Shown here: in pieces, positions 50,530 to 59,455 of the stretch
How positions within the stretch are numbered: the first letter of the stretch is position 1
Layout of the letters: each line of letters begins with the position of its first letter
Assembly (NCBI RefSeq): GCF_002104765.1
Contig: NZ_NCXM01000020.1
Coordinates: 1-64,000 of the forward strand
Direction: 5' to 3'
Length of the DNA: 64,000 nt
Origin: Mycolicibacterium vulneris
GTDB lineage: Bacteria > Actinomycetota > Actinomycetes > Mycobacteriales > Mycobacteriaceae
Translations under genes and position numbers: made by a program
The notes under the pieces: generated by a model
The model's input: only the letters and a program-made list of their open reading frames with translations
Told to the model about the DNA's origin: nothing
The model's database searches: none

Positions 50530-51637
50530 AGTTCTGCCCGACGAACGCGCGTTGCGGTCGGGCCGCAAGGAACGGGCGTTGGCCCAGATGGAGGAGCACG
50601 GCCTGGACATCCTGGTGCTTGGCCGGCAGGCCAACATCCGTTACGTCACCGGCGCTCCACAGCTGTGGATAGCCGGCACCCGGCCGTTCGGTCCGATGTG
50701 TGTACTGGTGCGCGCCACCGGAGACATCTACCTCAACAGCACCGACGACGAGGGCGTTCCGGAGGAGATCGGCCACGATCACCTGTACGGGCTGGCCTGG
50801 AACCCGATGACGCTCATCGACGTCCTGAAGAAGGTCGACGGCGCCGAGGCGGCGCGGCGGGTCGGAACCGACGCGATCACAGCGACTTTCGCCGCGCTGC
50901 TACCCGACGCGTTTCCGAATGCCGAGCTCGTCGACGCCGAGCCGGCGATGCGTGCGGCGCGACGCATCAAGACGCCCAACGAAATCGCGGCGATGGATCA
51001 GGCCTTGCGCGTCGCCGAACGCGGGTTGGCTACCGCCCTGGGCGAATTGGCGCCGGGCGCCGCGGAGCGGACGCTGACCGGGGTGATGATGGAGGCGATG
51101 GCCGCGGGCGGGGTGAGCACGCCGGCCACCCAGGACGCCGCATGGGTCACCTCGCGGGATCAGCCGTGGCGTCGCGCGGCCGCTCACGAGGTCCGTGCGG
51201 GTGATCTCGTCGCGTTCGCCGCCGGCGCGCTGGCGAATGGCTACGTCGCCGAGGTCGGCCGAACCTGGCCGGCCGGCGATGGCGTCACCGGTGAGGCACG
51301 TGCGCTCTTCGAGCGCTCGAACGGGTTGTACGACAGCATGCTTGCCGCGTGTCGTCCGGGCGCGTCCACACGCGATCTGCTCGCCGCATACGAGGCAGCG
51401 GGTGAGCCGGTGCCGCCGATGCCGGTCGCGCACGGGCTGGGGCTGGGTTTCGACCCGCCCGTAGTGTCCGCAACGCTCGTGGCCGCAGGCGAACACGACG
51501 TGCTCGAGGCCGGGATGGTGTTGGCGATCACCGGGTATGTGTGGCAGCGGGGGGCTGGCGCGGTGTTCCGCCGGGACACCGTGCACATCACCGAAGCGGG
51601 CTTGGACGTGCTGACCACCAGCCCCACGTGGAGTTAG
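50519..51637 (+). CDS. M24-fold protein lacking most metal ligands (pseudopeptidase)
   Basis: The product is 372 residues and has the same fold as the preceding protein. The metal ligands are largely lost: the Asp positions read A-F-A-A-G and Y-V-A-E-V-G-R-T-W (Ala and Glu), the first Glu position reads L-A-I-T-G-Y, and the last one F-R-R-D-T; only the His of V-A-H-G-L-G-L-G remains. It overlaps the active-looking M24 gene by 11 bases, so they are probably made together and could form a heterodimer with one catalytic and one structural subunit. Some M24 folds (creatinase) need no metal, so another activity is possible. Confidence 0.85.
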   Translation: MATEVLPDERALRSGRKERALAQMEEHGLDILVLGRQANIRYVTGAPQLWIAGTRPFGPMCVLVRATGDIYLNSTDDEGVPEEIGHDHLYGLAWNPMTLIDVLKKVDGAEAARRVGTDAITATFAALLPDAFPNAELVDAEPAMRAARRIKTPNEIAAMDQALRVAERGLATALGELAPGAAERTLTGVMMEAMAAGGVSTPATQDAAWVTSRDQPWRRAAAHEVRAGDLVAFAAGALANGYVAEVGRTWPAGDGVTGEARALFERSNGLYDSMLAACRPGASTRDLLAAYEAAGEPVPPMPVAHGLGLGFDPPVVSATLVAAGEHDVLEAGMVLAITGYVWQRGAGAVFRRDTVHITEAGLDVLTTSPTWS

Positions 51638-51833
51638 CCGACTCGTTCGTCTGCGCCAGGACCGCACGACACCGAGCCCAAATTGGGCCTCCGGGGTTTC
51701 CCGTCAACGCTTGCCCCCGTGTCGGCGGCGTAAATCCCCACGCCCTGGGACCCGGTGAAATCACCTGTGCCACTTTAGTTTCAGTGGTATCAGGGCAGCG
51801 ATTTGTGTCGGTGGTCTCCGATAGCGTCGGGGT

Positions 51834-53195
51834 GTGAGCATAGATCGCGAGTCTCTGTCCGCGGCGTTTGATGTCATCGACGCTGCCCTCAGCCACGTGA
51901 TCGGGTCTGACTGCGATGCGTTGGCCACCCGCGAGCAATTAGCGGCGTTGGAGCGCGGCGAGATGGTGCGCCGCCGGTTGCCGGCCATCGAGCATCCACT
52001 GATCAATTCCCTTGCCCGCCAAGCGCCGTCCGAGGAGCTCGGCGGCACGCTGTCGCATGCGATCGCGGAGACGACGCTGATCAGCCGCGCCGAAGCATCC
52101 CGACGCATCAAGGAGGCCCGGGATCTGGGCCCGCGCCATGGCCTCACCGGCGAACCGCTAGCACCGATGTTGGCCGCCACTGCGGCCGCGCAACGAGACG
52201 GCACGCTCGGCACCGGTCAAATCTCGGTGATCCGCAAGTTCTACTACCAGTTGCCCGGCTGGATAGATGCAGCCACCCGCGAGCAGGCCGAGGCCAAACT
52301 CGCCACGGAGGGAACCCGGTATCGGCCCGAACAACTCGGCAAGCTGGCCGACATCCTCGCGGATTGTCTGAACCCCGACGGCACCTTCACCGACGAGGAC
52401 CGGGCTCGGCAGCGCGGCCTGACGCTGTGCAACCAGCAAGCCGACGGCATGTCGCAGCTACGCGGCTGGCTCACCCCCGAGGCACGCGCCACGTTCGAAG
52501 CCGTCTTGGCCAAACTCGCCGCGCCGGGCATGTGCAATCCCGATGACGACGCCCCGTGCGTCGACGGCGCGCCCACCCAAGAGGCCATCGAGCGCGATCC
52601 GCGATCGGCCAGTCAACGCAACCATGATGGACTCAACGCGGCGCTGCGGGGTCTGCTGGCTTCGGGCGAGTTGGGTCAGCACAATGGCCTGCCGGCTTCC
52701 ATCGTCGTCACCACCGCGCTCCAAGAACTGGAAGCCGCGGCTGGGCGTGGTTTGACCGGTGGCGGCACGATCCTGCCGATGAGCGACGTTATCCGTCTGG
52801 CTCGCCACGCGCATCACTACTTGGCGATCTTCGATAGGGGCAAGGCCCTGGCGCTGTATCACACCAAACGCCTGGCCTCACCGGGTCAGCGAATCGTGTT
52901 GTACGCCAAAGACCGCGGCTGCTCGGCGCCCGGATGCACCACGCCCGGCTACTATTGCGAGGTCCACCACGTCACCGAGTACGCCACGTGCCAGACCACG
53001 GACGTCAACGACCTCACCTTCGCCTGCGGACCCCAGCACCGCCTCCTGCGACCCGGCGGCTGGACCACCCGCAAGAACGCCAAGGGTGACACCGAATGGC
53101 TTCCGCCCCCGCATCTGGACCGTGGAAGGCCCCGCATCAACGTGTTTCACCATCCCGAGAAGCTGCTTCAGGACCGAGACGACAACGCGCCTTAG
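51834..53195 (+). CDS. 13E12-type DUF222/HNH endonuclease-domain protein
   Basis: The product is 453 residues from a GTG start. Residues 1-350 are DUF222, which occurs in the repeated mycobacterial 13E12 family; the C-terminal HNH domain reads C-E-V-H-H-V-T-E-Y and later F-A-C-G-P-Q-H-R-L-L. Copies of this family are repeated in mycobacterial genomes and one of them (REP13E12) is the attachment target of the phiRv1 prophage. The true function is unknown. The stop overlaps that of the convergent phosphotransferase gene by 2 bases. The upstream gap (51638-51833) has a CCACT/AGTGG inverted repeat near 51771-51788. Confidence 0.9.
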   Translation: MSIDRESLSAAFDVIDAALSHVIGSDCDALATREQLAALERGEMVRRRLPAIEHPLINSLARQAPSEELGGTLSHAIAETTLISRAEASRRIKEARDLGPRHGLTGEPLAPMLAATAAAQRDGTLGTGQISVIRKFYYQLPGWIDAATREQAEAKLATEGTRYRPEQLGKLADILADCLNPDGTFTDEDRARQRGLTLCNQQADGMSQLRGWLTPEARATFEAVLAKLAAPGMCNPDDDAPCVDGAPTQEAIERDPRSASQRNHDGLNAALRGLLASGELGQHNGLPASIVVTTALQELEAAAGRGLTGGGTILPMSDVIRLARHAHHYLAIFDRGKALALYHTKRLASPGQRIVLYAKDRGCSAPGCTTPGYYCEVHHVTEYATCQTTDVNDLTFACGPQHRLLRPGGWTTRKNAKGDTEWLPPPHLDRGRPRINVFHHPEKLLQDRDDNAP

Positions 53196-54484
53196 ACGAC
53201 GCGCCCTTCCTCGGCCAGTGCCTCGTCAAGCAGGTCGCCCAGCGGGTGCCGCTGCCACAGCAGCAGCAGGTTCGACAACATCTGCAGAGGCGCGCGCACA
53301 CCCTCGTCATCCCTGATCCGCGGGTCCGCCCGGCTGCTCGGCGCGATGTCGAATCGCTTACGCAGCAATGCCGGTACGTCCAGCAGCCAGGCCACGCCCA
53401 TCACCGCCGCATACAGCAGCGTGTGCCGGCGCAGCCGGTCCGGCTCCAGGCGCGCACCGGCACAACGCTCGAATTCCGCGACGAACAATTCCAACAGGTC
53501 GTCGAGATGGGTATCCCATATCTCGTTCTCGGCGCCGGACATCGCCCCCCACAGAGCCATGCCCAGGTTCATCTGGCTTACGCATCCCCAGTCCATCAGG
53601 CCGCAGCGCAGAGTGCCGTTGCCATCGCGCCAGAACCACGCGTTGTCGATATTGGCGTTCCAGTGGCACAGCGCGACGTAATCGCCGTCGGCGGCCAAGT
53701 GATCCGCGACCGCGTCCTCGAACAGGGCCAACCGCGGGGCCTCGGCGGCCAACCGCGCCAGGAACTCTGGGGTGCCCACGCCGGCCGGCACCAGGCCGCG
53801 GTGGGTGTCGATGAATTGACCGAGTCGATTGACCCGTCGCTGCAATGTGTCCATCGACAACGGTGCCCGCTCTCCCACCGTTGCGGACTGCACGTCCAGT
53901 GGAAACTGCTCGGTATGTTCCGCGGGCAGCCGGCCGGACCGGTGTGTGCCGGCAAGCCGCGCCAGCGCGGTCAGCAGCGCGCGGTAATGCTCTAACGGCT
54001 CGGGCATCTCGTAGTCGAGGCACTTGTGGTAATGGGGTTCGATCCCGTTGGCGCCGAAGCTGATTCGTTCGGTAATCAAGATCCCGGTGCCGCTCTGTGC
54101 GTGGTAATCGGCGAACTGTGGGCTGGGCACCGCGATCGGAAATTGCGGCGCACACGCCAACGAGGCGAACCGGACCTCGGACTCCATCTGGGTCCTTCCG
54201 CGGTCGCGCACCGGATTGTCGAGATCGCGGGAGAACTTGACGAACAGCTCGGTGTGCAGACTCGGCGCGGGAAGGTCGTATTCGATCGACAGCATCGCCT
54301 TGCGGCCCGTGCTGCCACCGCCGATCTCCCGGAATTCACTGATCCGGGCGACGCTGTTCTCCGTGAGCACACCGGAGGCCCGAAACGCGCTGGTGAGGAA
54401 CGATACTCCCCCGACGAGCAACGCCGCGGGGTCAGCCGGGAGCGGCAATCCGTGGTGATCGCCGATCACCCAATCCGACTCCAC
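53192..54484 (-). CDS. Phosphotransferase (APH-like kinase fold) family protein
   Basis: The product is 430 residues from a GTG start four bases after the SDR stop. The kinase-like catalytic pattern is C-H-W-N-A-N-I-D-N-A-W-F for the catalytic loop (H-x-N/D-x4-N) and L-M-D-W-G for the metal-binding D-x-G equivalent. An earlier L-F-V-K-F-S carries the ATP-binding Lys. Relatives are often called aminoglycoside phosphotransferases, but in catabolic operons they are more likely to phosphorylate a small alcohol. It is last in the six-gene operon. Confidence 0.83.
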   Translation of the reverse strand: MESDWVIGDHHGLPLPADPAALLVGGVSFLTSAFRASGVLTENSVARISEFREIGGGSTGRKAMLSIEYDLPAPSLHTELFVKFSRDLDNPVRDRGRTQMESEVRFASLACAPQFPIAVPSPQFADYHAQSGTGILITERISFGANGIEPHYHKCLDYEMPEPLEHYRALLTALARLAGTHRSGRLPAEHTEQFPLDVQSATVGERAPLSMDTLQRRVNRLGQFIDTHRGLVPAGVGTPEFLARLAAEAPRLALFEDAVADHLAADGDYVALCHWNANIDNAWFWRDGNGTLRCGLMDWGCVSQMNLGMALWGAMSGAENEIWDTHLDDLLELFVAEFERCAGARLEPDRLRRHTLLYAAVMGVAWLLDVPALLRKRFDIAPSSRADPRIRDDEGVRAPLQMLSNLLLLWQRHPLGDLLDEALAEEGRVV

Positions 54485-54488
54485 GCCG

Positions 54489-55250
54489 CTACCAGGTCTG
54501 CTCGGCGGAGCGCACCAGCATGTGATTGACAGCGACCCGCCGGTCACGCGTCACCATGAACAGCACCGCGTCCGCGATGTCCTCGGGCCGCAGCATGACC
54601 ATGCCCGCGGTCTGCCGTTCGAACGCCTCGCGTGACGTTTCGGCCAGGTGGCTGAAGATTTCGGTGTCGACCGTTCCGGGACTCACCACTCCGACCCGCA
54701 CCCGCTTCCCGAGCACCTCCTGGCGAAGCCCTTCGCTGAAGGCGTTGACGCCGAACTTGGTTAGCGAATACACCGCCGTGTTCGGCCGGGCCACCCAGCC
54801 GGCGGTGGAACTGATGGTGACCAGGTCTGCCACGCCGCGCGGCGAGTCGGCGGACGCGTCGATCAGGTGAGGAAGCCCCGCGCGGGTGGCGTAGAGGACA
54901 CCCTGAACGTTGACCGACACCATCTGGTCCCAATCCTGCAGCGACGCCTCGGTCGCGGGCGCCGACTGCATCAGGCCGGCGTTGTTCACCAGGATGTCAA
55001 GCCGTCCCAGCTCCGCGACGGTGCGCTGCACCGCGGACGCCACCTGTTCGGCGTCGGTGACGTCGGCGGCCACTATCAGCGCTGTGCCACCGGCGGATTC
55101 GATCTCGGCTTTCAGCTCCGCCAACCGGTCGGCACGGCGCGCGAGCAGGGCCACCGCCGCTCCCTGGGCCGCCAAAGCCCGGGCCGTCGCCGCGCCGATG
55201 CCGCTGCTGGCCCCGGTGACCAGGGCTGCTGTTCGCGCCAGTGTCGTCAT
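54489..55250 (-). CDS. SDR family NAD(P)-dependent oxidoreductase
   Basis: The product is 253 residues. The cofactor loop is A-A-L-V-T-G-A-S-S-G-I-G, N-N-A-G is present, the catalytic Ser is in V-T-I-S-S-T-A-G-W, and the Y-x3-K is Y-S-L-T-K. It resembles classical YdfG/FabG-like dehydrogenases with an A-R-R motif that suggests NADP. The ATG overlaps the stop of the fused CoA-transferase gene. Substrate unknown. Confidence 0.91.
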   Translation of the reverse strand: MTTLARTAALVTGASSGIGAATARALAAQGAAVALLARRADRLAELKAEIESAGGTALIVAADVTDAEQVASAVQRTVAELGRLDILVNNAGLMQSAPATEASLQDWDQMVSVNVQGVLYATRAGLPHLIDASADSPRGVADLVTISSTAGWVARPNTAVYSLTKFGVNAFSEGLRQEVLGKRVRVGVVSPGTVDTEIFSHLAETSREAFERQTAGMVMLRPEDIADAVLFMVTRDRRVAVNHMLVRSAEQTW

Positions 55251-57598
55251 GCTCCGCCCATCGGTTGCCTGCCGAGTATCTCGTGAAGAACGTAGTCGGT
55301 GTCCTCGCCCAGGTCCGGCGCACCGCGCGCGACCCGGGCCGGACGGCGCGCCATTCGCCAGGACGGACCCAGCACCGGTCGCTGGCCCTCGCGGTGATCC
55401 GTGACGAAGCGGTACAGCTCGCGGTCCCACAGCCGTTGATCGGCAATCACATCCACCGAGGTGGCGCTCTTGGCGGCCGGCACCCCGGTTGCGCAGAGGC
55501 GCTCGGCGAGTCGCTCCGCGTCCTGCCCTCGGGTGAGCCGGGCGAGGTCCGCGTCGAGCGCTTCGGCGTGCCGGTGTCGCGCCTCGTGCGTGGCGTAGGG
55601 GGGCTCGTCGGCCAGTGGTGCGGCGCTGAGCGCCTCGCACAACCGGCGCCATTCGGCGTCACTCGCGACGGCCAGCGTGATCCACGCTCCATCGGCGCAC
55701 GGGTAGCAACCGTGCGGGCACATGTCCGGGTTGGCGTTGCCGCTGGGGCCCAGTGGTCGTCCGGTCAGCGATTGCTCCAGCAGGCAGTCACCGATCATCG
55801 AGGAGAGCGTCTCAACGGCCGACACGTCGACGAATTGGCCGGCGCCACTGAGTTCCCGATGCAACAGCGCCACCACGGCGGCATAGGCGGCGGCCGCGCC
55901 CACCGTCGAATCGCCGTAGCGCATGCTGGTCCCGAGCGGCGGCCCATCGGGATAGCCGACCAGTGAGGCCGGTCCGGCCAGCGCGGCAAAGCATGGTGCA
56001 TAACCGGTTTGGTGGCCCATTGGCCCGTCGTTGCCCCACATCTTGATCGACACCGAGATGATGTCGGGCTTGATCTCGGTGAGTTGTTGGTACCCCAGGC
56101 CCTGGCGCTCCATGGCGCCCGGGCGCAGGTTGTTGAGGACGATGTCGCTGCGGGCGATCAGCTCGCGTAGCCGCGCCATCCCCTCGACCGACCTGATATC
56201 GAGGTCCACGCTGAGGATCTCGGGGTTGATGCTCAAGAAATACGGTGCGTGGTTGATGTCGGTGCCGCCGTAGGCGCGCATCTCCTCGGGGCTGGCGGCC
56301 GTTTCGATCTTGATGACTTCGGCGCCCAGCATCGCCAGCAGTTTGCCCGCGTACGGACCGGCCCACACCTTGGTGAGTTCGACGACCCGCACGCCTTCCA
56401 GCGGCCCGCCCCGGGCATCCCTGGGCGGCTTCAGTTGCGCCGACTTGACCGTCGGCCGGGCGCGCGGGGAATCGATGCCTTCCAACACCGGCCGGGTGTG
56501 CTCACCGAGTCCGGGTGCGGCACTGACTATTCGCGCGGGCGACGCGCTGAACGCGTACGGCACGGTCGGATACGCCGCTTCACCCAGCACCGGATGCCGG
56601 ACCCCCTGGAAGAATCCGCGGTGGCGGTATTGGGGCAAGTGATGCAGGTCCGCGGCGCCGTTGACGGGCACCAGCGGGACACCGAGCCGCTGAGCCCGCT
56701 CCGAGGCCTCGTCTTTGGGCAGGGCGGCGACCCAGCCGGCGAACCCCCGCTGAAACGCGGCGACCTTCTCAGCGGTGACGGAGAACTCCAGCCAGTCGTC
56801 CTCAAACGTGTCGAGCCATTCGGGATGGCACATCAAGGTTTTCATGCCGGCCCAGTGCGCGCCGCTGGTCATGTACAGGTATACGAAGCCATCGGCACAC
56901 TCGAAGAACGAGGCCGGCCCGGCCTGATCGAAATCACCCCGCTCACCGTCGGCCGGTACCTCGCCGGTCACGTGGCGACCCAGGATGCAATCGGCGCGTG
57001 AGACCAGCACGGCCTGCTGGGAGATGTCGATGGACTCGCCTTGGCCGGTGTGCAACCGTCCCCACAGCGACGATGCGACACACAACGCCGCCTCCAGCCC
57101 GGCCTCGTAGTCGGCCAGGAAGCGGCCCGGTCCCTGCAGCGGCGGCTTGCCCGGATCCGGGTGGCTCGGGGTGTGATATCCCCACCCGCTCGCGTGGAAC
57201 ACGTTGATGCTCCGGGCATTATCGAACTCGGCGGCCACTCCTTGGCCGTACGGGGTGATGAAGCAGAAGACCACCGACGGGTGCCGCGCGGACCAGTCCG
57301 TGGCCCGGCCATCGATGACCGCGTCCGCGGTGTCGATCAGCCGGTGCAACCGCTCGAAGTCGGCCGTCGAACCGAGATCGAGGATGACGGAGCGCTTGTT
57401 GGTGTTGAGGTAGGCGAACAACGCGCTGCCTTCGCACCCGTCGGCGAGGACGGGCGCCATGGCGCGGGTCGCGCTGCCGCGCTTCGGCGCCTCGATCTTG
57501 ATGACCTCGGCGCCGAAGTCGGCCAGCAGCTTCCCGCAGTACTCCCCCGCGACGGATTCGGCTAACTCGACGACCCTGATACCCGTCAGCGCGGACAT
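55247..57598 (-). CDS. Double-length CaiB/BaiF CoA-transferase (two fused domains)
   Basis: The product is 783 residues, made of two complete family III units. Domain 1 (about 1-375) starts L-T-G-I-R-V-V-E-L-A-E-S and has the catalytic Asp in F-L-A-D-Y-E-A-G; domain 2 (about 395-783) starts L-E-G-V-R-V-V-E-L-T-K-V-W-A-G-P and has it in M-R-Y-G-D-S-T-V-G. The natural enzyme is an interlaced homodimer, so one chain could give the complete dimer. It is the fourth gene of the P450 operon and would move CoA onto the pathway acid. Fusions of this type occur in actinobacteria. Confidence 0.92.
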   Translation of the reverse strand: MSALTGIRVVELAESVAGEYCGKLLADFGAEVIKIEAPKRGSATRAMAPVLADGCEGSALFAYLNTNKRSVILDLGSTADFERLHRLIDTADAVIDGRATDWSARHPSVVFCFITPYGQGVAAEFDNARSINVFHASGWGYHTPSHPDPGKPPLQGPGRFLADYEAGLEAALCVASSLWGRLHTGQGESIDISQQAVLVSRADCILGRHVTGEVPADGERGDFDQAGPASFFECADGFVYLYMTSGAHWAGMKTLMCHPEWLDTFEDDWLEFSVTAEKVAAFQRGFAGWVAALPKDEASERAQRLGVPLVPVNGAADLHHLPQYRHRGFFQGVRHPVLGEAAYPTVPYAFSASPARIVSAAPGLGEHTRPVLEGIDSPRARPTVKSAQLKPPRDARGGPLEGVRVVELTKVWAGPYAGKLLAMLGAEVIKIETAASPEEMRAYGGTDINHAPYFLSINPEILSVDLDIRSVEGMARLRELIARSDIVLNNLRPGAMERQGLGYQQLTEIKPDIISVSIKMWGNDGPMGHQTGYAPCFAALAGPASLVGYPDGPPLGTSMRYGDSTVGAAAAYAAVVALLHRELSGAGQFVDVSAVETLSSMIGDCLLEQSLTGRPLGPSGNANPDMCPHGCYPCADGAWITLAVASDAEWRRLCEALSAAPLADEPPYATHEARHRHAEALDADLARLTRGQDAERLAERLCATGVPAAKSATSVDVIADQRLWDRELYRFVTDHREGQRPVLGPSWRMARRPARVARGAPDLGEDTDYVLHEILGRQPMGGA

Positions 57599-57617
57599 GC
57601 ACGCCCCGCCAAGACGG

Positions 57618-58586
57618 TCAGGGCTTCGCGCGGCCCGAGCGGCTCAGGCGCCACTCCGGCGGGAAGTTCATGTCGTTGTCCTTGACCACGTTGTTGAGGC
57701 CCTTGTTGAAGGTGCCTTCGGTGAGGTCGACTTCCTGCGCGTCATTCTGGATCATCGGCAGCATGCCCTCGACCATGCCGGTCAGCAGGCTGCCGAAGTA
57801 CTCGCCCTTGTGCTGCTTGTACAGCTCGAGGAAGGTCTTCTGCACGGCGACCGTGTCGGTCGGGCGGGACCGCGAGCATGCCATCGCGTACTTCTCGGTC
57901 TCCGCTTCCAGCTGATCGCGTGGCACCACGCTGTTGACGAAGCCACAGTCGTACATTTCCTTCGCGCTGAACGGCCTTCCGGTGAACAGCATCTCGGAGA
58001 ACTTGCGCAGGCCCATCGTCTCGGCCCACCACCACAGCCGGGGTCCCCAGCCCACGTACCGGAACGCGGGGTGACCGAACAGGGCGTCGTCGGAGGAGAT
58101 CACCAGGTCGGCGTCGCCGGCCTGGTAGAAGTGCCACCCGTAACAGTAGCCCTTGGCCTCGATGATGCTGATCTTCCGGAGTTCCTGTAGCGGACGGTTT
58201 CCGGCACGGGCCTTGGCGTAGAAGTCGGTGACGGTGGACAGGTAGCGGTACGACCCACCCGGCGGGTACTTGACGTCGTCATCGTTGATTGCGAGCTCGT
58301 GATGCAACGGGAGACCGGGGTTCTCCAGCATGGGGCGCTGCTCGGGCAGGTCGCCGCCGCTGCCGAAATCCTGGCCCTCGCCGCGGATCACGACCACCTT
58401 GACGTCGTCGTCCACGTTGCACTTGTGGATCAGGTCCGCGTAGTTCTGCCGCATGCCCAGACTGGTGGCGTTCTGCGCGTCGGGACGATCGAAGGTGATG
58501 TAGGCGATCCGGTTCTTCTTGTCCTTTTCGAACTTGATGTACTGCTCGGCTTCCTTCTTCAGCTTTTCGTAGTCATATTCGGGCAT
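57618..58586 (-). CDS. Crotonase family protein lacking the hydratase glutamates
   Basis: The product is 322 residues. The crotonase core is visible in I-A-Y-I-T-F-D-R-P-D-A-Q-N-A and V-V-V-I-R-G-E-G-Q-D-F-G-S-G-G-D. The sites of the two catalytic glutamates read C-Y-G-W-H-F and G-H-P-A-F, so neither Glu is present. A charged N-terminal extension (E-K-L-K-K-E-A-E-Q-Y) and a C-terminal extension distinguish it from the two crotonases at 25.5 and 31.1 kb. It is third in the P450 operon. Reaction unknown. Confidence 0.87.
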   Translation of the reverse strand: MPEYDYEKLKKEAEQYIKFEKDKKNRIAYITFDRPDAQNATSLGMRQNYADLIHKCNVDDDVKVVVIRGEGQDFGSGGDLPEQRPMLENPGLPLHHELAINDDDVKYPPGGSYRYLSTVTDFYAKARAGNRPLQELRKISIIEAKGYCYGWHFYQAGDADLVISSDDALFGHPAFRYVGWGPRLWWWAETMGLRKFSEMLFTGRPFSAKEMYDCGFVNSVVPRDQLEAETEKYAMACSRSRPTDTVAVQKTFLELYKQHKGEYFGSLLTGMVEGMLPMIQNDAQEVDLTEGTFNKGLNNVVKDNDMNFPPEWRLSRSGRAKP

Positions 58587-58615
58587 GGACTTCTTCTTTC
58601 ACTTGGGGTTGACGC

Positions 58616-59455
58616 CTATTTGAGCAAGCTGCCCGCATCGACGGGAAGCGAAACGCCGGTGACATAACGAGATTCGTCAGAGGCGAGGAACAGGACAGCA
58701 TTGCTGATGTCAGTGGCTTCCACCCAAGGCACCGGCAGTGTGTGCATCATTTGCGAGATGGGGGCGAAGTCGTCCGGTCCGGGATTTTCCAAATCCGGGC
58801 GAAAGAGCCGATAGGTGTTGTCGTTCATCACCATTGTGGTGCTGACTTGGGTGGGCAGCACCGAATTGACCCTGATCATGTGCGGGCCCAACTCGACGGC
58901 GAAGGCCCGCATCAGGCCGATGACGCCGTGCTTGGCGGCGATGTAATGCCCCGTGTTCGGGTAGGCCTTGCGGCCGCCAACCGAACTGGTGAGCACGATG
59001 GAGCCACCCCGTCCACCCGAAAGGACATGCGGCACACCTGCTTTGACGGTGTGCCACACGCCGCTGAGGTTGATGTCGATCATGTCCTGCCACACGTCCT
59101 CGCGGATCTTGTGCAGCTTCCTGCCATCGGTGCCGACGCCCGCGTTGGCGACGATGATGTCGAGACGACCGAGCTGTTCGACCCCGCTGTCCACCGCGGC
59201 CTTCAGCGCGTCGTAGTCCCGGACGTCCACCTGGGCGGTCACGATGCGCCGGTCGAGGTTCTTGACCAGATCCGCCGTCTCGGCAAGGTCTTCCGGCGTC
59301 GAGTGCGGATAGGCCAGATTGTCGATCGGCCCGCAGACGTCGATCGCGACGATGTCGGCACCCTCCTGCGCCAGGCGGACGGCGTGACTGCGGCCCTGCC
59401 CGCGCGCGGCGCCGCTGACGAAAGCGACCTTGCCCTCGACCCGGCCGGTCATCAT
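58616..59455 (-). CDS. Mycofactocin-coupled SDR family oxidoreductase
   Basis: The product is 279 residues. G-K-V-A-F-V-S-G-A-A-R-G-Q-G-R-S-H-A and the insert after A-I-D-V-C (G-P-I-D-N-L-A-Y) are the signature of TIGR03971; the catalytic Ser lies in L-T-S-S-V-G-G, and the Y-x3-K is Y-I-A-A-K. The start overlaps the P450 stop as ATGA. The enzyme should oxidise an alcohol made by the P450, passing electrons to mycofactocin. It is a relative of the SDR at 22376. Confidence 0.92.
   Translation of the reverse strand: MMTGRVEGKVAFVSGAARGQGRSHAVRLAQEGADIVAIDVCGPIDNLAYPHSTPEDLAETADLVKNLDRRIVTAQVDVRDYDALKAAVDSGVEQLGRLDIIVANAGVGTDGRKLHKIREDVWQDMIDINLSGVWHTVKAGVPHVLSGGRGGSIVLTSSVGGRKAYPNTGHYIAAKHGVIGLMRAFAVELGPHMIRVNSVLPTQVSTTMVMNDNTYRLFRPDLENPGPDDFAPISQMMHTLPVPWVEATDISNAVLFLASDESRYVTGVSLPVDAGSLLK

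Noticed and set aside
55247..57598. Suspected loss of catalytic aspartate in both halves of the fused CoA-transferase
   Set aside because: The first comparison used the wrong motif. The CoA-carrying Asp of formyl-CoA transferase lies in the later G-D-x3-G segment, and both halves keep it (L-A-D-Y-E-A-G and R-Y-G-D-S-T-V-G).
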